In this document: positions 35,878 through 44,065 of the stretch, piece by piece
Position numbering within the stretch: position 1 is the first letter of the stretch
How the letters are laid out: each line of letters opens with the position of its first letter
From: Pseudomonas putida
GTDB lineage: Bacteria > Pseudomonadota > Gammaproteobacteria > Pseudomonadales > Pseudomonadaceae
NCBI RefSeq assembly: GCF_030159595.1
Contig: NZ_BSKJ01000008.1
Location: 186,001 to 250,000 of the forward strand
Reading direction: 5' to 3'
Length of the DNA: 64,000 nucleotides
The notes under the pieces: model-generated
What the model was told of the DNA's origin: nothing
The model's input: only the letters and a program-made list of their open reading frames with translations
The model's database searches: none
Made by a program: the position numbers and the translations under genes

Positions 35878-38055
35878 TTACAGCCCGTTACGCGCCTTGA
35901 ACTCGCGGCGACGGCGGTGCAGCACCGGCTCGGTGTAGCCGTTAGGCTGCTTGCCACCTTCCACCACCAGCTCTACAGCCGCCTGGAACGCGACGTTGTC
36001 GTCGAAGTTCGGCGCCATCGGGCGGTACAGGGCATCGCTGGCGTTCTGCTGGTCGACCACCACGGCCATGCGCTTGAGGCTTTCCAGCACCTGCTCCTGG
36101 CTGACCACGCCATGGCGCAGCCAGTTGGCCAGCAGTTGGGCGGAAATACGCAGGGTGGCACGGTCTTCCATCAGGCCGACGTTGTTGATGTCCGGCACCT
36201 TCGAGCAACCCACACCCTGGTCGATCCAGCGAACTACATAGCCAAGGATGCCCTGGGCGTTGTTGTCCAGCTCGTTGCGGATCTCTTCGGCTGACCAGTT
36301 GGTGTCGGCAGCCAGCGGGATGGCCAGGATGTCGTCCACCGATGCCGGGGTGCGCGAAGCCAGTTCACGTTGACGCGCCTGCACGTCCACCTTGTGGTAA
36401 TGCAGGGCGTGCAAGGTAGCGGCAGTTGGCGACGGCACCCAGGCGGTGTTGGCACCGGCCAGCGGGTGGGCGACCTTCTGCTCCAGCATGGCGGCCATCA
36501 GGTCGGGCATGGCCCACATGCCTTTGCCGATCTGCGCACGGCCTTGCAGGCCGGTTGCCAGACCAACGTCGACGTTGTTGTTTTCGTAAGCGCCGATCCA
36601 CTTCTCGTTCTTCATGGCGCCTTTGCGCACCACGGCGCCGGCTTCCATCGAGGTGTGGATTTCATCGCCTGTGCGGTCGAGGAAACCGGTGTTGATGAAC
36701 GCCACCCGCTCGGCGGCGGCCTTGATGCAGGACTTGAGGTTGACCGTGGTGCGGCGTTCCTCGTCCATGATGCCGACCTTGACGGTGTTGCGCGGCATGC
36801 CCAGCAGGTCTTCGACCTGGCTGAAGATTTCGGCGGCGAAGGCGACTTCTTCCGGGCCGTGCATCTTCGGCTTGACGATGTACACACTGCCGCTGCGGGT
36901 GTTCTTGCGGCTGGTGTTGCCGTTGAGGTTGTGCAGGGCGATCAGGTTGGTGAACAGGCCGTCCTGGATACCTTCGGGGATTTCGTTGCCCTGGGCATCG
37001 AGGATCGCCGGGTTGGTCATCAAGTGGCCAACGTTACGCACGAACAGCAGCGAACGGCCATGCAGGGTCACGCTGCCGCCATTGGGCGCGGCGTACTCGC
37101 GGTCCGGGTTCATGGTGCGGGTGAAGGTTTTGCCACCCTTGCTCACGGTTTCGGACAGGTCGCCTTTCATCAGGCCCAGCCAGTTGCGATAAACGATCAC
37201 CTTGTCGTCGGCATCGACGGCGGCAACCGAGTCTTCGCAGTCCATGATGGTGGTCAGTGCCGATTCCATCAGGATGTCTTTGACGCTGGCAGCGTCGGTG
37301 CTGCCAACCGGGGTGCTGGCATCGACCTGGATTTCGAAGTGCAGGCCGTTGTGCTTGAGCAGCACGGCGGTCGGCGCGGCGGCGTCACCGTGGAAGCCGA
37401 TGAGCTGCGCGTCGTCACGCAGGCCGCTGTTGCTGCCGCCTTTGAGGGCAACGACCAGCTTGCCGCCTTCGATGCGGTAGCCGGTGGAGTCGACGTGCGA
37501 GCCGGCGGCCAGTGGCGCGGCTTCGTCGAGGAAGGCGCGGGCGAAGGCGATGACCTTGTCGCCACGGACCTTGTTGTAACCCTGGCCTTTTTCGGCGCCG
37601 CCTTCATCGCTGATGGCGTCGGTGCCGTACAGCGCGTCGTACAGCGAGCCCCAGCGGGCGTTGGCGGCGTTCAGGGCGAAGCGGGCGTTCATCACCGGGA
37701 CGACCAGCTGCGGGCCGGCCATGTGGGCGATTTCTTCGTCCACGTTCTGGGTGGTGGCCTGGAAATCGTCGGCTTGTGGCAGCAGGTAGCCGATTTCCTG
37801 GAGGAATGCTTTGTAGGCGACGGCGTCGTGGGCCTGGCCTTTGCGTGCCTGATGGTAGGCGTCGATCTTGGCTTGCAGCTCGTCGCGCTTGGCGAGCAGG
37901 GCTTTGTTCTTTGGAGCGAGGTCATTGATGATCTTCTCTGCACCCGCCCAGAACTGCTCGGCGACGATGCCGGTCCCGGGGATGGCTTCGTTGTTCACGA
38001 AGTCGTACAGGACCTTGGCGACCTGAAGGCCACCGACTTGAACGTATCCAGTCAT
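35878..38055 (-). CDS. glcB: Malate synthase G
   Basis: The 725-residue monomeric enzyme condenses glyoxylate with acetyl-CoA to give malate. Length is that of the G isoform. Conserved blocks include MDCEDSVAAVDADDK (metal-binding region), NRDYAAP-like PDREYAAPNGG, and VKPKMHGPEEVAFA. The near-C-terminal Asp of VPDINNVGLMEDRATLR suits the catalytic region. The ATG at 38055 begins the known N-terminus MTGYVQVGGLQVA. It is monocistronic with a long leader. Confidence 0.95.
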   Translation of the reverse strand: MTGYVQVGGLQVAKVLYDFVNNEAIPGTGIVAEQFWAGAEKIINDLAPKNKALLAKRDELQAKIDAYHQARKGQAHDAVAYKAFLQEIGYLLPQADDFQATTQNVDEEIAHMAGPQLVVPVMNARFALNAANARWGSLYDALYGTDAISDEGGAEKGQGYNKVRGDKVIAFARAFLDEAAPLAAGSHVDSTGYRIEGGKLVVALKGGSNSGLRDDAQLIGFHGDAAAPTAVLLKHNGLHFEIQVDASTPVGSTDAASVKDILMESALTTIMDCEDSVAAVDADDKVIVYRNWLGLMKGDLSETVSKGGKTFTRTMNPDREYAAPNGGSVTLHGRSLLFVRNVGHLMTNPAILDAQGNEIPEGIQDGLFTNLIALHNLNGNTSRKNTRSGSVYIVKPKMHGPEEVAFAAEIFSQVEDLLGMPRNTVKVGIMDEERRTTVNLKSCIKAAAERVAFINTGFLDRTGDEIHTSMEAGAVVRKGAMKNEKWIGAYENNNVDVGLATGLQGRAQIGKGMWAMPDLMAAMLEQKVAHPLAGANTAWVPSPTAATLHALHYHKVDVQARQRELASRTPASVDDILAIPLAADTNWSAEEIRNELDNNAQGILGYVVRWIDQGVGCSKVPDINNVGLMEDRATLRISAQLLANWLRHGVVSQEQVLESLKRMAVVVDQQNASDALYRPMAPNFDDNVAFQAAVELVVEGGKQPNGYTEPVLHRRRREFKARNGL

Positions 38056-38504
38056 TGCTTGCCTCACTCTGCTCAGCTATTTCGCTCTTCTGTATTAAGC
38101 CTGTAGCGCTTCTCTAAACACGGCACCAGTGCGTGCCCCCGGGTTGTGCCGGGCGCGGCTGGGTGCGGCCTGCCAGACAGGCTGGCGGGCAGTGTGCGTA
38201 TTTTCACAGGCGCCTTGGCAGACATCCAAACGACGTTTTGTAGTCCGCGCCACGCGATACTACATGAAGCAGTAGGCGGGGCAAAATCAGACTAAAAGCG
38301 CCGTTATGCGACCCGTTGGTCGCGTATGGTCACGCTGGGAGTGGGTATGTTCGCAAAAAACAGGTGGATTGTTCCAGATAAATCTTGAAACAGTACACGA
38401 TTGGTTGTGCAGATTGCCCTGCGGCAGGTTGCCGCGCCTTGCCTATACTGAGTCGACCCCCCGATTTTCTGCCGCCGGGCGCGGCCCGACACGAGGAAGG
38501 GCTT
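38056..38504. other. glcB-gcvR-like divergent intergenic region
   Basis: The 449 bases hold no supported gene. Seen here are an inverted repeat around 38168-38190 (GCCTGCCA...TGGCGGGC), TGTAGT (38239-38244) with ACTACA (38259-38264) separated by 14 bases, and a hairpin GCGAC-N6-GTCGC (38308-38323). Short open frames that start at 38306 and 38385 have no codon signature of a gene. Confidence 0.6.
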
Positions 38505-39023
38505 GTGGATCATCTTGTACTGACTGTCATTGCCCCTGACAAGGCCGGCCAGGTTGAGCGCATTGCCCAATGCATCGCCGACCACAGTGGCAACTGGCTG
38601 GAAAGCCGCATGTCGCGCATGGCCGGGCAGTTTGCCGGCATCCTGCGGGTGGCGGTGCCGGCTGAAAATTACGATGAGCTGGTGGCATCGCTGCAGGGAT
38701 TGGCCAGGTATGACATTCGGGTGCTGATTGCCGAGAGCGGCATTGAGCCCTCTTGCACATGGAAACCGATTGCCATGGAACTGGTGGGTAACGACCGACC
38801 AGGGATCGTGCGCGACATTACTCGTTTGCTGGCTGACCTGGGGGTGAATCTGGAGCGGTTCACCACTGAGGTGCGGCCGGCTCCGATGAGCAGCGAGCCG
38901 TTGTTTCATGCAGATGCATTGCTGGCACTCCCGTTGACCCTTTCGCTGGATGAGTTGCAGCAGAAGCTGGAGAGCCTGGCAGATGACTTGATGGTGGAGT
39001 TGCAGTTGCGGGCAGAGGATTGA
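38505..39023 (+). CDS. GcvR-like ACT-domain regulator
   Basis: The 172-residue protein has two ACT domains, starting VDHLVLTVIAPDKAGQVERIA and WKPIAMELVGNDRPGIVRDIT. This is the architecture of the glycine-cleavage transcriptional repressor GcvR. It is expected to bind an amino acid and act on another regulator rather than DNA. The start is GTG at 38505 because GAGGAAGG (38493-38500) precedes it and the conserved domain begins there. It lies next to glcB; no gcv genes are in the window. Confidence 0.85.
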   Translation: MDHLVLTVIAPDKAGQVERIAQCIADHSGNWLESRMSRMAGQFAGILRVAVPAENYDELVASLQGLARYDIRVLIAESGIEPSCTWKPIAMELVGNDRPGIVRDITRLLADLGVNLERFTTEVRPAPMSSEPLFHADALLALPLTLSLDELQQKLESLADDLMVELQLRAED

Positions 39024-39035
39024 TTCGAGATTGCC

Positions 39036-39054
39036 GGGGCTGCAAAGCAGCCCC
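39036..39054 (+). terminator. GGGGCTGC stem-loop after the GcvR-like gene
   Basis: An 8-bp stem with an AAA loop begins 13 bases past the stop. No T-run follows; it belongs to the hairpin family seen at other gene ends. Confidence 0.55.
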
Positions 39055-39086
39055 CTGCGGTTATCCCGATATCAAGGGGAAGGCCC

Positions 39087-39095
39087 TGTGGATAA
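39087..39095 (-). promoter_or_regulatory. DnaA box 1 upstream of the rarD 3' end
   Basis: The plus strand reads TGTGGATAA, the exact complement of the DnaA consensus TTATCCACA. Confidence 0.6.
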
Positions 39096-39199
39096 CCTGG
39101 GGGTTCCCCTCTCCAGCCCAGGCCGCGCGTGCTTTACGCAGCTTTGCTCAAAAAACATCCAAATATCAGCAGCTTGTGCACAAAGCACGGGGACGAGGG

Positions 39200-39208
39200 T
39201 GTGGATAA
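39200..39208 (-). promoter_or_regulatory. DnaA box 2 in the same intergenic region
   Basis: A second exact DnaA box in the same orientation, 113 bases from the first; both are followed by CCT, giving a shared 12-mer. Confidence 0.6.
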
Positions 39209-39271
39209 CCTTTGGAGATGTCTCTGCAGGCCACGCATCACATGGCCTGTAGAGTTTTGATCGTTTTTTGA

Positions 39272-40159
39272 TCAGCTGCGCTTGCGCAAATTCAACCACG
39301 CATCGATGCTGTAAATCGCCAAACCCGCCCAAATGAACATGAACGCTACCAAGGTGCTCGACGAAAGGTGCTCATCGAACAGCAGCACCGCTTGCAGCAA
39401 CACCAGGGTTGGCGCCAAGTACTGAAGGAAGCCCAAGGTGGTGTAAGGCAGGTGCCGCGCGGCAGCGTTGAAGCACACCAACGGTATCAGCGTCACCGGC
39501 CCTGCAGCCATCAGCCACAGTGCCTCGCTGCTGGCGTAGAACGCCCCTTGGGCACTCATCGCCGCCGGGTGCAGCAGCAACCAGCCGAGGGCCAGCGGCA
39601 CCAGCATCCAGGTTTCCACCACCAGGCCCGGCAACGCCGCCACGGGCGCCTGTTTGCGAATCAGCCCGTAAAAACCGAAGCTCAGCGCCAGTACCAGCGA
39701 CACCCACGGCAGGCTGCCCACTTGCCATACCTGTTGGGCGACACCCACGGTCGCCATGACCACCGCCAGCCATTGGAGGCGGCGCAGGCGTTCGCCAAGA
39801 ATCAGCATGCCCAGCAGCACATTGATCAGCGGGTTGATGTAGTAACCCAGGCTGGCCTCGAGCATGCGGCCGTTGTTCACCGACCACACATAGGTTAGCC
39901 AGTTACCGGCGATGAGGGCCCCGCTGAGCGCCAGGATGCCTAGCCGACGCGGGTTGTCGCGCAGTTCGCGCCACCAGCCGGGGTGCTTCCACACCAGCAG
40001 CAGCAGCGAGCCGAACAGTGCCGACCAGAGCACCCGGTGGACAATGATCTCTACCGCCGGGACGCTCTGGATCGCCTTGAAGTAAAGGGGGAACAGGCCC
40101 CAGATGATGTAGGCACTGAGGCCCAGTATGTACCCGCGACGCGGGTTTGCGGCGTGCAT
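39272..40159 (-). CDS. rarD: RarD-type EamA transporter
   Basis: The 295-residue inner-membrane protein has about ten transmembrane helices in the two-repeat DMT/EamA pattern. The start, RRGYILGLSAYIIWGLFPLYFKA, matches the RarD family, originally named for chloramphenicol sensitivity. The natural substrate is unknown. It is followed, on the same strand further upstream, by srkA after a 64-base gap. Confidence 0.9.
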   Translation of the reverse strand: MHAANPRRGYILGLSAYIIWGLFPLYFKAIQSVPAVEIIVHRVLWSALFGSLLLLVWKHPGWWRELRDNPRRLGILALSGALIAGNWLTYVWSVNNGRMLEASLGYYINPLINVLLGMLILGERLRRLQWLAVVMATVGVAQQVWQVGSLPWVSLVLALSFGFYGLIRKQAPVAALPGLVVETWMLVPLALGWLLLHPAAMSAQGAFYASSEALWLMAAGPVTLIPLVCFNAAARHLPYTTLGFLQYLAPTLVLLQAVLLFDEHLSSSTLVAFMFIWAGLAIYSIDAWLNLRKRS

Positions 40160-40223
40160 GCAGAATCCTTGCTTAGGTAGCTAAATAAAGCGACGCCTAT
40201 TGTAGACAGAGGTGGGCGCGCTT

Positions 40224-41198
40224 CTAGAACAATTTCAGCGGTGCTTCATCCAGTGCCGCCGTCTGTTCGCGCAGCGCGAGGATTTGGTCACCCCAGTAGC
40301 GGGGCTGGCCGAACCACGGGAAGCTGGGCGGAAACGCCGGGTCGTCCCAGCGCCGCGCCAGCCAGGCGCTGTAGTGCAACTGGCGCAGGGCGCGCAGGGG
40401 TTCGATCAGGGCCAGCTCGCGCGGGTCGAAGTCGTGGAACTCGTTGTAGCCATCGATCAGTTCTGCCAACTGCCCGAGGCGCTCCTCGCGGCTGCCGGCC
40501 AGCATCATCCACAGGTCCTGGACGGCCGGGCCCATGCGGCAGTCGTCCAGGTCGACCACATGGTAGACGTCGTCGCGGTGCATCAGGTTGCCGGGGTGCA
40601 GATCGCCATGCAGGCGGATCACATTGTGAGGGGGGCGTGCGTAGGCATCTTCGACCCGCTTGAGCAGGTCTCGGGCAACCGATTCGTAGGCAGGCAGCAG
40701 CTCTCGCGGTACGAAGTTGCCCTCCAGCAACGTGTTCAGTGACGCGTGGCCAAAGTTGTCCACCGCCAGCGCTTCTCGATGTTCGAACGGGCGGGTGGCA
40801 CCGACCGCATGAAGCCGGCCGAGCAACTGACCAAGGCGGTAGAGCTGGTCGAGGTTGCCCGGCTCCGGGGCGTGGCCGCCGCGGCGGGGGAACAGGGTGA
40901 AGCGGAAGCCTTGGTGTTCGAACAAGGTGCGGCCGTCGTGCTGCATCGGCGCAACCACCGGCACTTCACAGTCGGCGAGCTCGGCGGTGAAGCTGTGTTC
41001 TTCAAGGATGGCCGCATCGCTCCAGCGGCCTGGGCGGTAGAACTTGGCGATTAGCGGCTGCGCGTCCTCGATGCCCACCTGATAGACGCGGTTCTCGTAG
41101 CTGTTCAGTGCCAGCACCCGTGCATCGCTGAGAAAGCCGATGCTTTCCACGGCGTCCAGGACCAGGTCGGGGGTGAGTGTGTCGAAGGGGTGGGACAT
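40224..41198 (-). CDS. srkA: Stress response kinase A
   Basis: The 324-residue serine/threonine kinase of the YihE/SrkA family has ATP-binding and catalytic motifs typical of the APH fold: LIAKFYRPGRW (lysine), LHGDLHPGNLMHRDD (catalytic Asp and Asn) and VVDLDDCRMGP (metal Asp). In E. coli it limits stress-induced death linked to the CpxR and MazEF systems; that role is assumed here. It is separated from the ModE-like gene by a REP doublet. Confidence 0.9.
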   Translation of the reverse strand: MSHPFDTLTPDLVLDAVESIGFLSDARVLALNSYENRVYQVGIEDAQPLIAKFYRPGRWSDAAILEEHSFTAELADCEVPVVAPMQHDGRTLFEHQGFRFTLFPRRGGHAPEPGNLDQLYRLGQLLGRLHAVGATRPFEHREALAVDNFGHASLNTLLEGNFVPRELLPAYESVARDLLKRVEDAYARPPHNVIRLHGDLHPGNLMHRDDVYHVVDLDDCRMGPAVQDLWMMLAGSREERLGQLAELIDGYNEFHDFDPRELALIEPLRALRQLHYSAWLARRWDDPAFPPSFPWFGQPRYWGDQILALREQTAALDEAPLKLF

Positions 41199-41250
41199 GG
41201 TGACTCCGGGTATAGACGGCGTGGGGCCATGGTAGCGCGTTCTACCTGTG

Positions 41251-41340
41251 CCGGCCTCTTCGCGGGCAAGCCCGCTCCCACAAGTACAGCGCAGCCTTCA
41301 AAGTGTGCACAATTCCTGTGGGAGCGGGCTTGCCCGCGAA
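41251..41340. repeat. REP doublet, GCGGGCTTGCCCGCGAA type
   Basis: Inverted copies at 41251-41282 and 41315-41340 lie between srkA and the ModE-like gene, all on the minus strand. Confidence 0.85.
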
Positions 41341-41360
41341 CCGCGCTCAGCGCGGCCAGG

Positions 41361-42188
41361 TTATGCAGGAACCCCGATCAGCACATAGGAGGGATGGAAC
41401 TGCACGCGCACCGAACAGCCAGCCGCAGTGTGCTGCCCAGCCAACCAATCCGCCTCGGCAATGGCGCACAGCGTCTGCCCGTTGCCCAGCGCCAGCCGGA
41501 CCTCACCAGGCCCGTCATCCTCGGTCAGCACGTCTTCCACCGTTGCGCTCAAGCAATTGCTGCCCGCTTCGACCTCTTCCCCCTCCGCCAACAACCGCAC
41601 CCACCCAGCCTTGAGCAGCGCCACCACCATCGTCCCCAGTGTCAACTCCAGCCGCGCAGTACTGTCATGCGTGATCAGCGCATCAATTTCCAGCCCGCCG
41701 CCCAATGCCAGGCTGACGCGGTCATACCGCCCCTCGCGGCGCAGGCCGCTGACCTGGCCCTGCAACTGGTTACGCGCACTGGTGCGCAGCATCAAGCGCC
41801 CAAGCAGGTCGAGGTCGCTGGATTCTTCGGCGGCTTCAAGGATTTGCGCCTGCAAGGCCTGCAGCCGCTGATACAAGCGCAGCACCCGCTCACCTTCCGG
41901 CGACAAGCGCGCACCGCCACCGCCACGGCCACCCGTGCTGCGTTCCACCAAGGGTTGGCTGGCCAGGTTGTTGAGCTCATCGATGGCATCCCAGGCAGCC
42001 TTGTAGCTGATGCCTGCTGCCTTGGCGGCGCGGGTGATCGAGCCTTGTTCGGCAATGTGCTGCAGCAGCGCGATGCGCTGGGGGCGGCGGGCGATGTGCT
42101 GGGTGAGCAGAGTGGGCAGCGGCATGAGCATCGAGTCGTTGTCGGTGAAGAACCTGAAGGTGGATTGTGTAGGACTGTGCAGTGTCAT
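41361..42188 (-). CDS. ModE-like molybdate-responsive regulator
   Basis: The 275-residue protein has an N-terminal winged helix (about residues 35-120; GSITRAAKAAGISYKAAWDAIDELNN). Two C-terminal TOBE/molybdate-binding domains follow (SARNQLQGQVSGLRREG and ATVEDVLTEDDGPGEVRLALG). ModE binds molybdate and represses uptake genes, but no mod genes are in this window. The ATG at 42188 overlaps the comF stop as ATGA, which supports this start. Internal starts at 42131 or 42125 would remove a leader not typical of the family. Confidence 0.88.
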   Translation of the reverse strand: MTLHSPTQSTFRFFTDNDSMLMPLPTLLTQHIARRPQRIALLQHIAEQGSITRAAKAAGISYKAAWDAIDELNNLASQPLVERSTGGRGGGGARLSPEGERVLRLYQRLQALQAQILEAAEESSDLDLLGRLMLRTSARNQLQGQVSGLRREGRYDRVSLALGGGLEIDALITHDSTARLELTLGTMVVALLKAGWVRLLAEGEEVEAGSNCLSATVEDVLTEDDGPGEVRLALGNGQTLCAIAEADWLAGQHTAAGCSVRVQFHPSYVLIGVPA

Positions 42189-42916
42189 GCATACCCCGGC
42201 TTGGGCGTGCGTGCCAGGCAATACACATCCACTCGCTGCGCGCCGGCTTTGCGCAGCACTTCGGCAATGGCCTGCGCGGTGGCACTGGTGGTGACTACAT
42301 CATCGACAATAGCGACATGCTTACCTGTGAAATCGCCCGTGACCGCAAACGCCTGGTACAAATTGCGCTGCCTTGCCTTGGCATCCAGCTGTTGCTGCGC
42401 TGGCGTCTCGCGCGTGCGTACCAATGACCGCTCGTCGCAAACCAGCTCAAGTTGTGAAGACAACCAACGCCCAAGCATCCCCGCTTGGTTGAACCCTCGC
42501 TCGCGCAGTCGACGCCTGGCCAAGGGCACAGGCAACAGCAAATCAGGGCGGGGCTGCCCTTCGGCAAAGCGGTGAAGCAAACCATGCCCGAGCAACTCAG
42601 CCATCAAGCGGCCCAGGGGCCACTGCCGGTTGTGTTTGAAGCGGCTGACCAGCGTATCGACCGGAAAGCCGAATTGCCAAAGCGCAAACACCTGCTCGAA
42701 GGCCGGCAGGTTGCGACAGCACTGGGCGCAGGTCAGGCCGGCCATGGGCAGCGGCAGGGCGCAGCGCAGGCAATGATCACCTAGCCAAGGCAATTCCTGT
42801 TCGCAGGCGATACACAGGGGGTAGGCCTGCTCGGCAGGCTCATCACACAACAAACACGCATGATCAATAATTGAACACTTGTAAACCGGTATTTTCCAGT
42901 GTGGTTGACAGTTCAT
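42185..42916 (-). CDS. ComF-family phosphoribosyltransferase
   Basis: The 243-residue protein has N-terminal cysteine pairs for zinc (CLLCDEPAEQAYPLCIAC, CLRCALPL, CAQCC) and the PRPP-binding motif HVAIVDDVVTTSATA. Relatives act in DNA uptake or as GntX. The start ATG at 42916 has GGAAGG just upstream. It lies divergent to bioB, sharing the BirA operator region, and is coupled to the ModE-like gene (ATGA overlap). Confidence 0.9.
   Translation of the reverse strand: MNCQPHWKIPVYKCSIIDHACLLCDEPAEQAYPLCIACEQELPWLGDHCLRCALPLPMAGLTCAQCCRNLPAFEQVFALWQFGFPVDTLVSRFKHNRQWPLGRLMAELLGHGLLHRFAEGQPRPDLLLPVPLARRRLRERGFNQAGMLGRWLSSQLELVCDERSLVRTRETPAQQQLDAKARQRNLYQAFAVTGDFTGKHVAIVDDVVTTSATAQAIAEVLRKAGAQRVDVYCLARTPKPGYA
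42879..42911. promoter_or_regulatory. Candidate BirA (biotin repressor) operator
   Basis: TTGTAAACC (42879-42887) and GGTTGACAG (42903-42911) are separated by 15 bases. This matches the conserved BirA operator pattern TTGTAAACC-N14-16-GGTTTACAA with two mismatches on the right. It lies between divergent comF and bioB. Confidence 0.85.
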
Positions 42917-43005
42917 AGGCCTTCCATGACTATGCGAGCTATCCGTGATGCGCTGGCGGGCTTTCCTGTCCCGGCGCCAGCTACAGCCTAAACAAGGAAA
43001 CGCCG

Positions 43006-44064
43006 ATGAGCGCCAGCACAACTGCAACAACACGTCACGACTGGTCCCTGGCCGAGGTCAAGGCGCTGTTCCAGCAACCGTTCAATGACCTGCTGTTCCA
43101 GGCGCAGACCGTGCACCGCGCGCATTTCGACCCGAACCGCGTGCAGGTTTCGACGCTGCTGTCGATCAAGACCGGCGCCTGCCCGGAAGATTGCAAATAT
43201 TGTCCACAGTCCGGCCACTACAACACCGGGCTGGAAAAACAGAAGCTGATGGAAGTGCAGAAGGTGCTTGAAGAAGCTGCCCGTGCCAAAGCCATCGGCT
43301 CCACCCGTTTCTGCATGGGCGCGGCCTGGAAGCACCCGTCAGCCAAAGACATGCCCTATGTGCTGGAGATGGTCAAAGGCGTGAAGGCCATGGGCCTGGA
43401 AACCTGCATGACCCTCGGCAAGCTCGACCAGGAGCAAACCGCAGCCCTGGCCCAGGCGGGCCTGGACTACTACAACCATAACCTCGACACCTCGCCGGAG
43501 TTCTACGGCAGCATCATCACTACCCGCACCTACAGCGAGCGCCTGCAAACCCTGGCCTATGTGCGTGATGCCGGCATGAAGATCTGCTCTGGCGGCATCC
43601 TGGGCATGGGTGAGTCGCTGGACGACCGCGCCGGCCTGCTGATCCAACTGGCCAACCTGCCCGAGCACCCGGAGTCAGTGCCGATCAACATGCTGGTCAA
43701 GGTAGCCGGTACGCCGCTGGCCGAGGAAGAGGACGTCGACCCGTTCGACTTCATCCGCATGCTGGCCGTCGCCCGCCTGCTGATGCCCAAGTCGCATGTG
43801 CGCCTGTCCGCCGGCCGTGAGCAAATGAACGAGCAGATGCAGGCCCTGGCCTTCATGGCTGGCGCCAACTCGATCTTCTACGGCGAAAAACTGCTGACCA
43901 CCGCCAACCCGCAGGCCGACAAGGACATGCAGCTGTTCGCGCGCCTGGGCATCAAGCCCGAAGCGCGTGAAGAGCATGCCGACGAAGTGCACCAGGCAGC
44001 CATCGAGCAGGCGTTGGTCGAACAGCGCAGCAGCGAGATGTTCTACAACGCTGCATCGGCCTGA
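43006..44064 (+). CDS. bioB: Biotin synthase
   Basis: The 352-residue radical-SAM enzyme inserts sulfur into dethiobiotin. The [4Fe-4S] motif is CPEDCKYC (Cys59, Cys63, Cys66), and the downstream region YYNHNLDTSPEFY binds substrate. The ATG has AAGGAAA 8 bases upstream. It is the first gene of bioBFHCD, which overlap or nearly abut; BirA should control them. Confidence 0.97.
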   Translation: MSASTTATTRHDWSLAEVKALFQQPFNDLLFQAQTVHRAHFDPNRVQVSTLLSIKTGACPEDCKYCPQSGHYNTGLEKQKLMEVQKVLEEAARAKAIGSTRFCMGAAWKHPSAKDMPYVLEMVKGVKAMGLETCMTLGKLDQEQTAALAQAGLDYYNHNLDTSPEFYGSIITTRTYSERLQTLAYVRDAGMKICSGGILGMGESLDDRAGLLIQLANLPEHPESVPINMLVKVAGTPLAEEEDVDPFDFIRMLAVARLLMPKSHVRLSAGREQMNEQMQALAFMAGANSIFYGEKLLTTANPQADKDMQLFARLGIKPEAREEHADEVHQAAIEQALVEQRSSEMFYNAASA

Positions 44065-44065
44065 G

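Noticed and set aside
36370..38106. Open frame of 578 codons opposite glcB
   Set aside because: Antisense shadow of malate synthase G without start signals or motifs.
38239..38264. TGTAGT-N14-ACTACA before glcB as a copy of the aceE operator
   Set aside because: The spacing is 14 rather than 3 and TNGTNNNACNA is not met, so it is not counted as the same operator.
38306..38539. Short open frame of 77 codons in the glcB upstream region
   Set aside because: It overlaps the real start of the GcvR-like gene in another frame and contains the regulatory repeats; no ribosome site.
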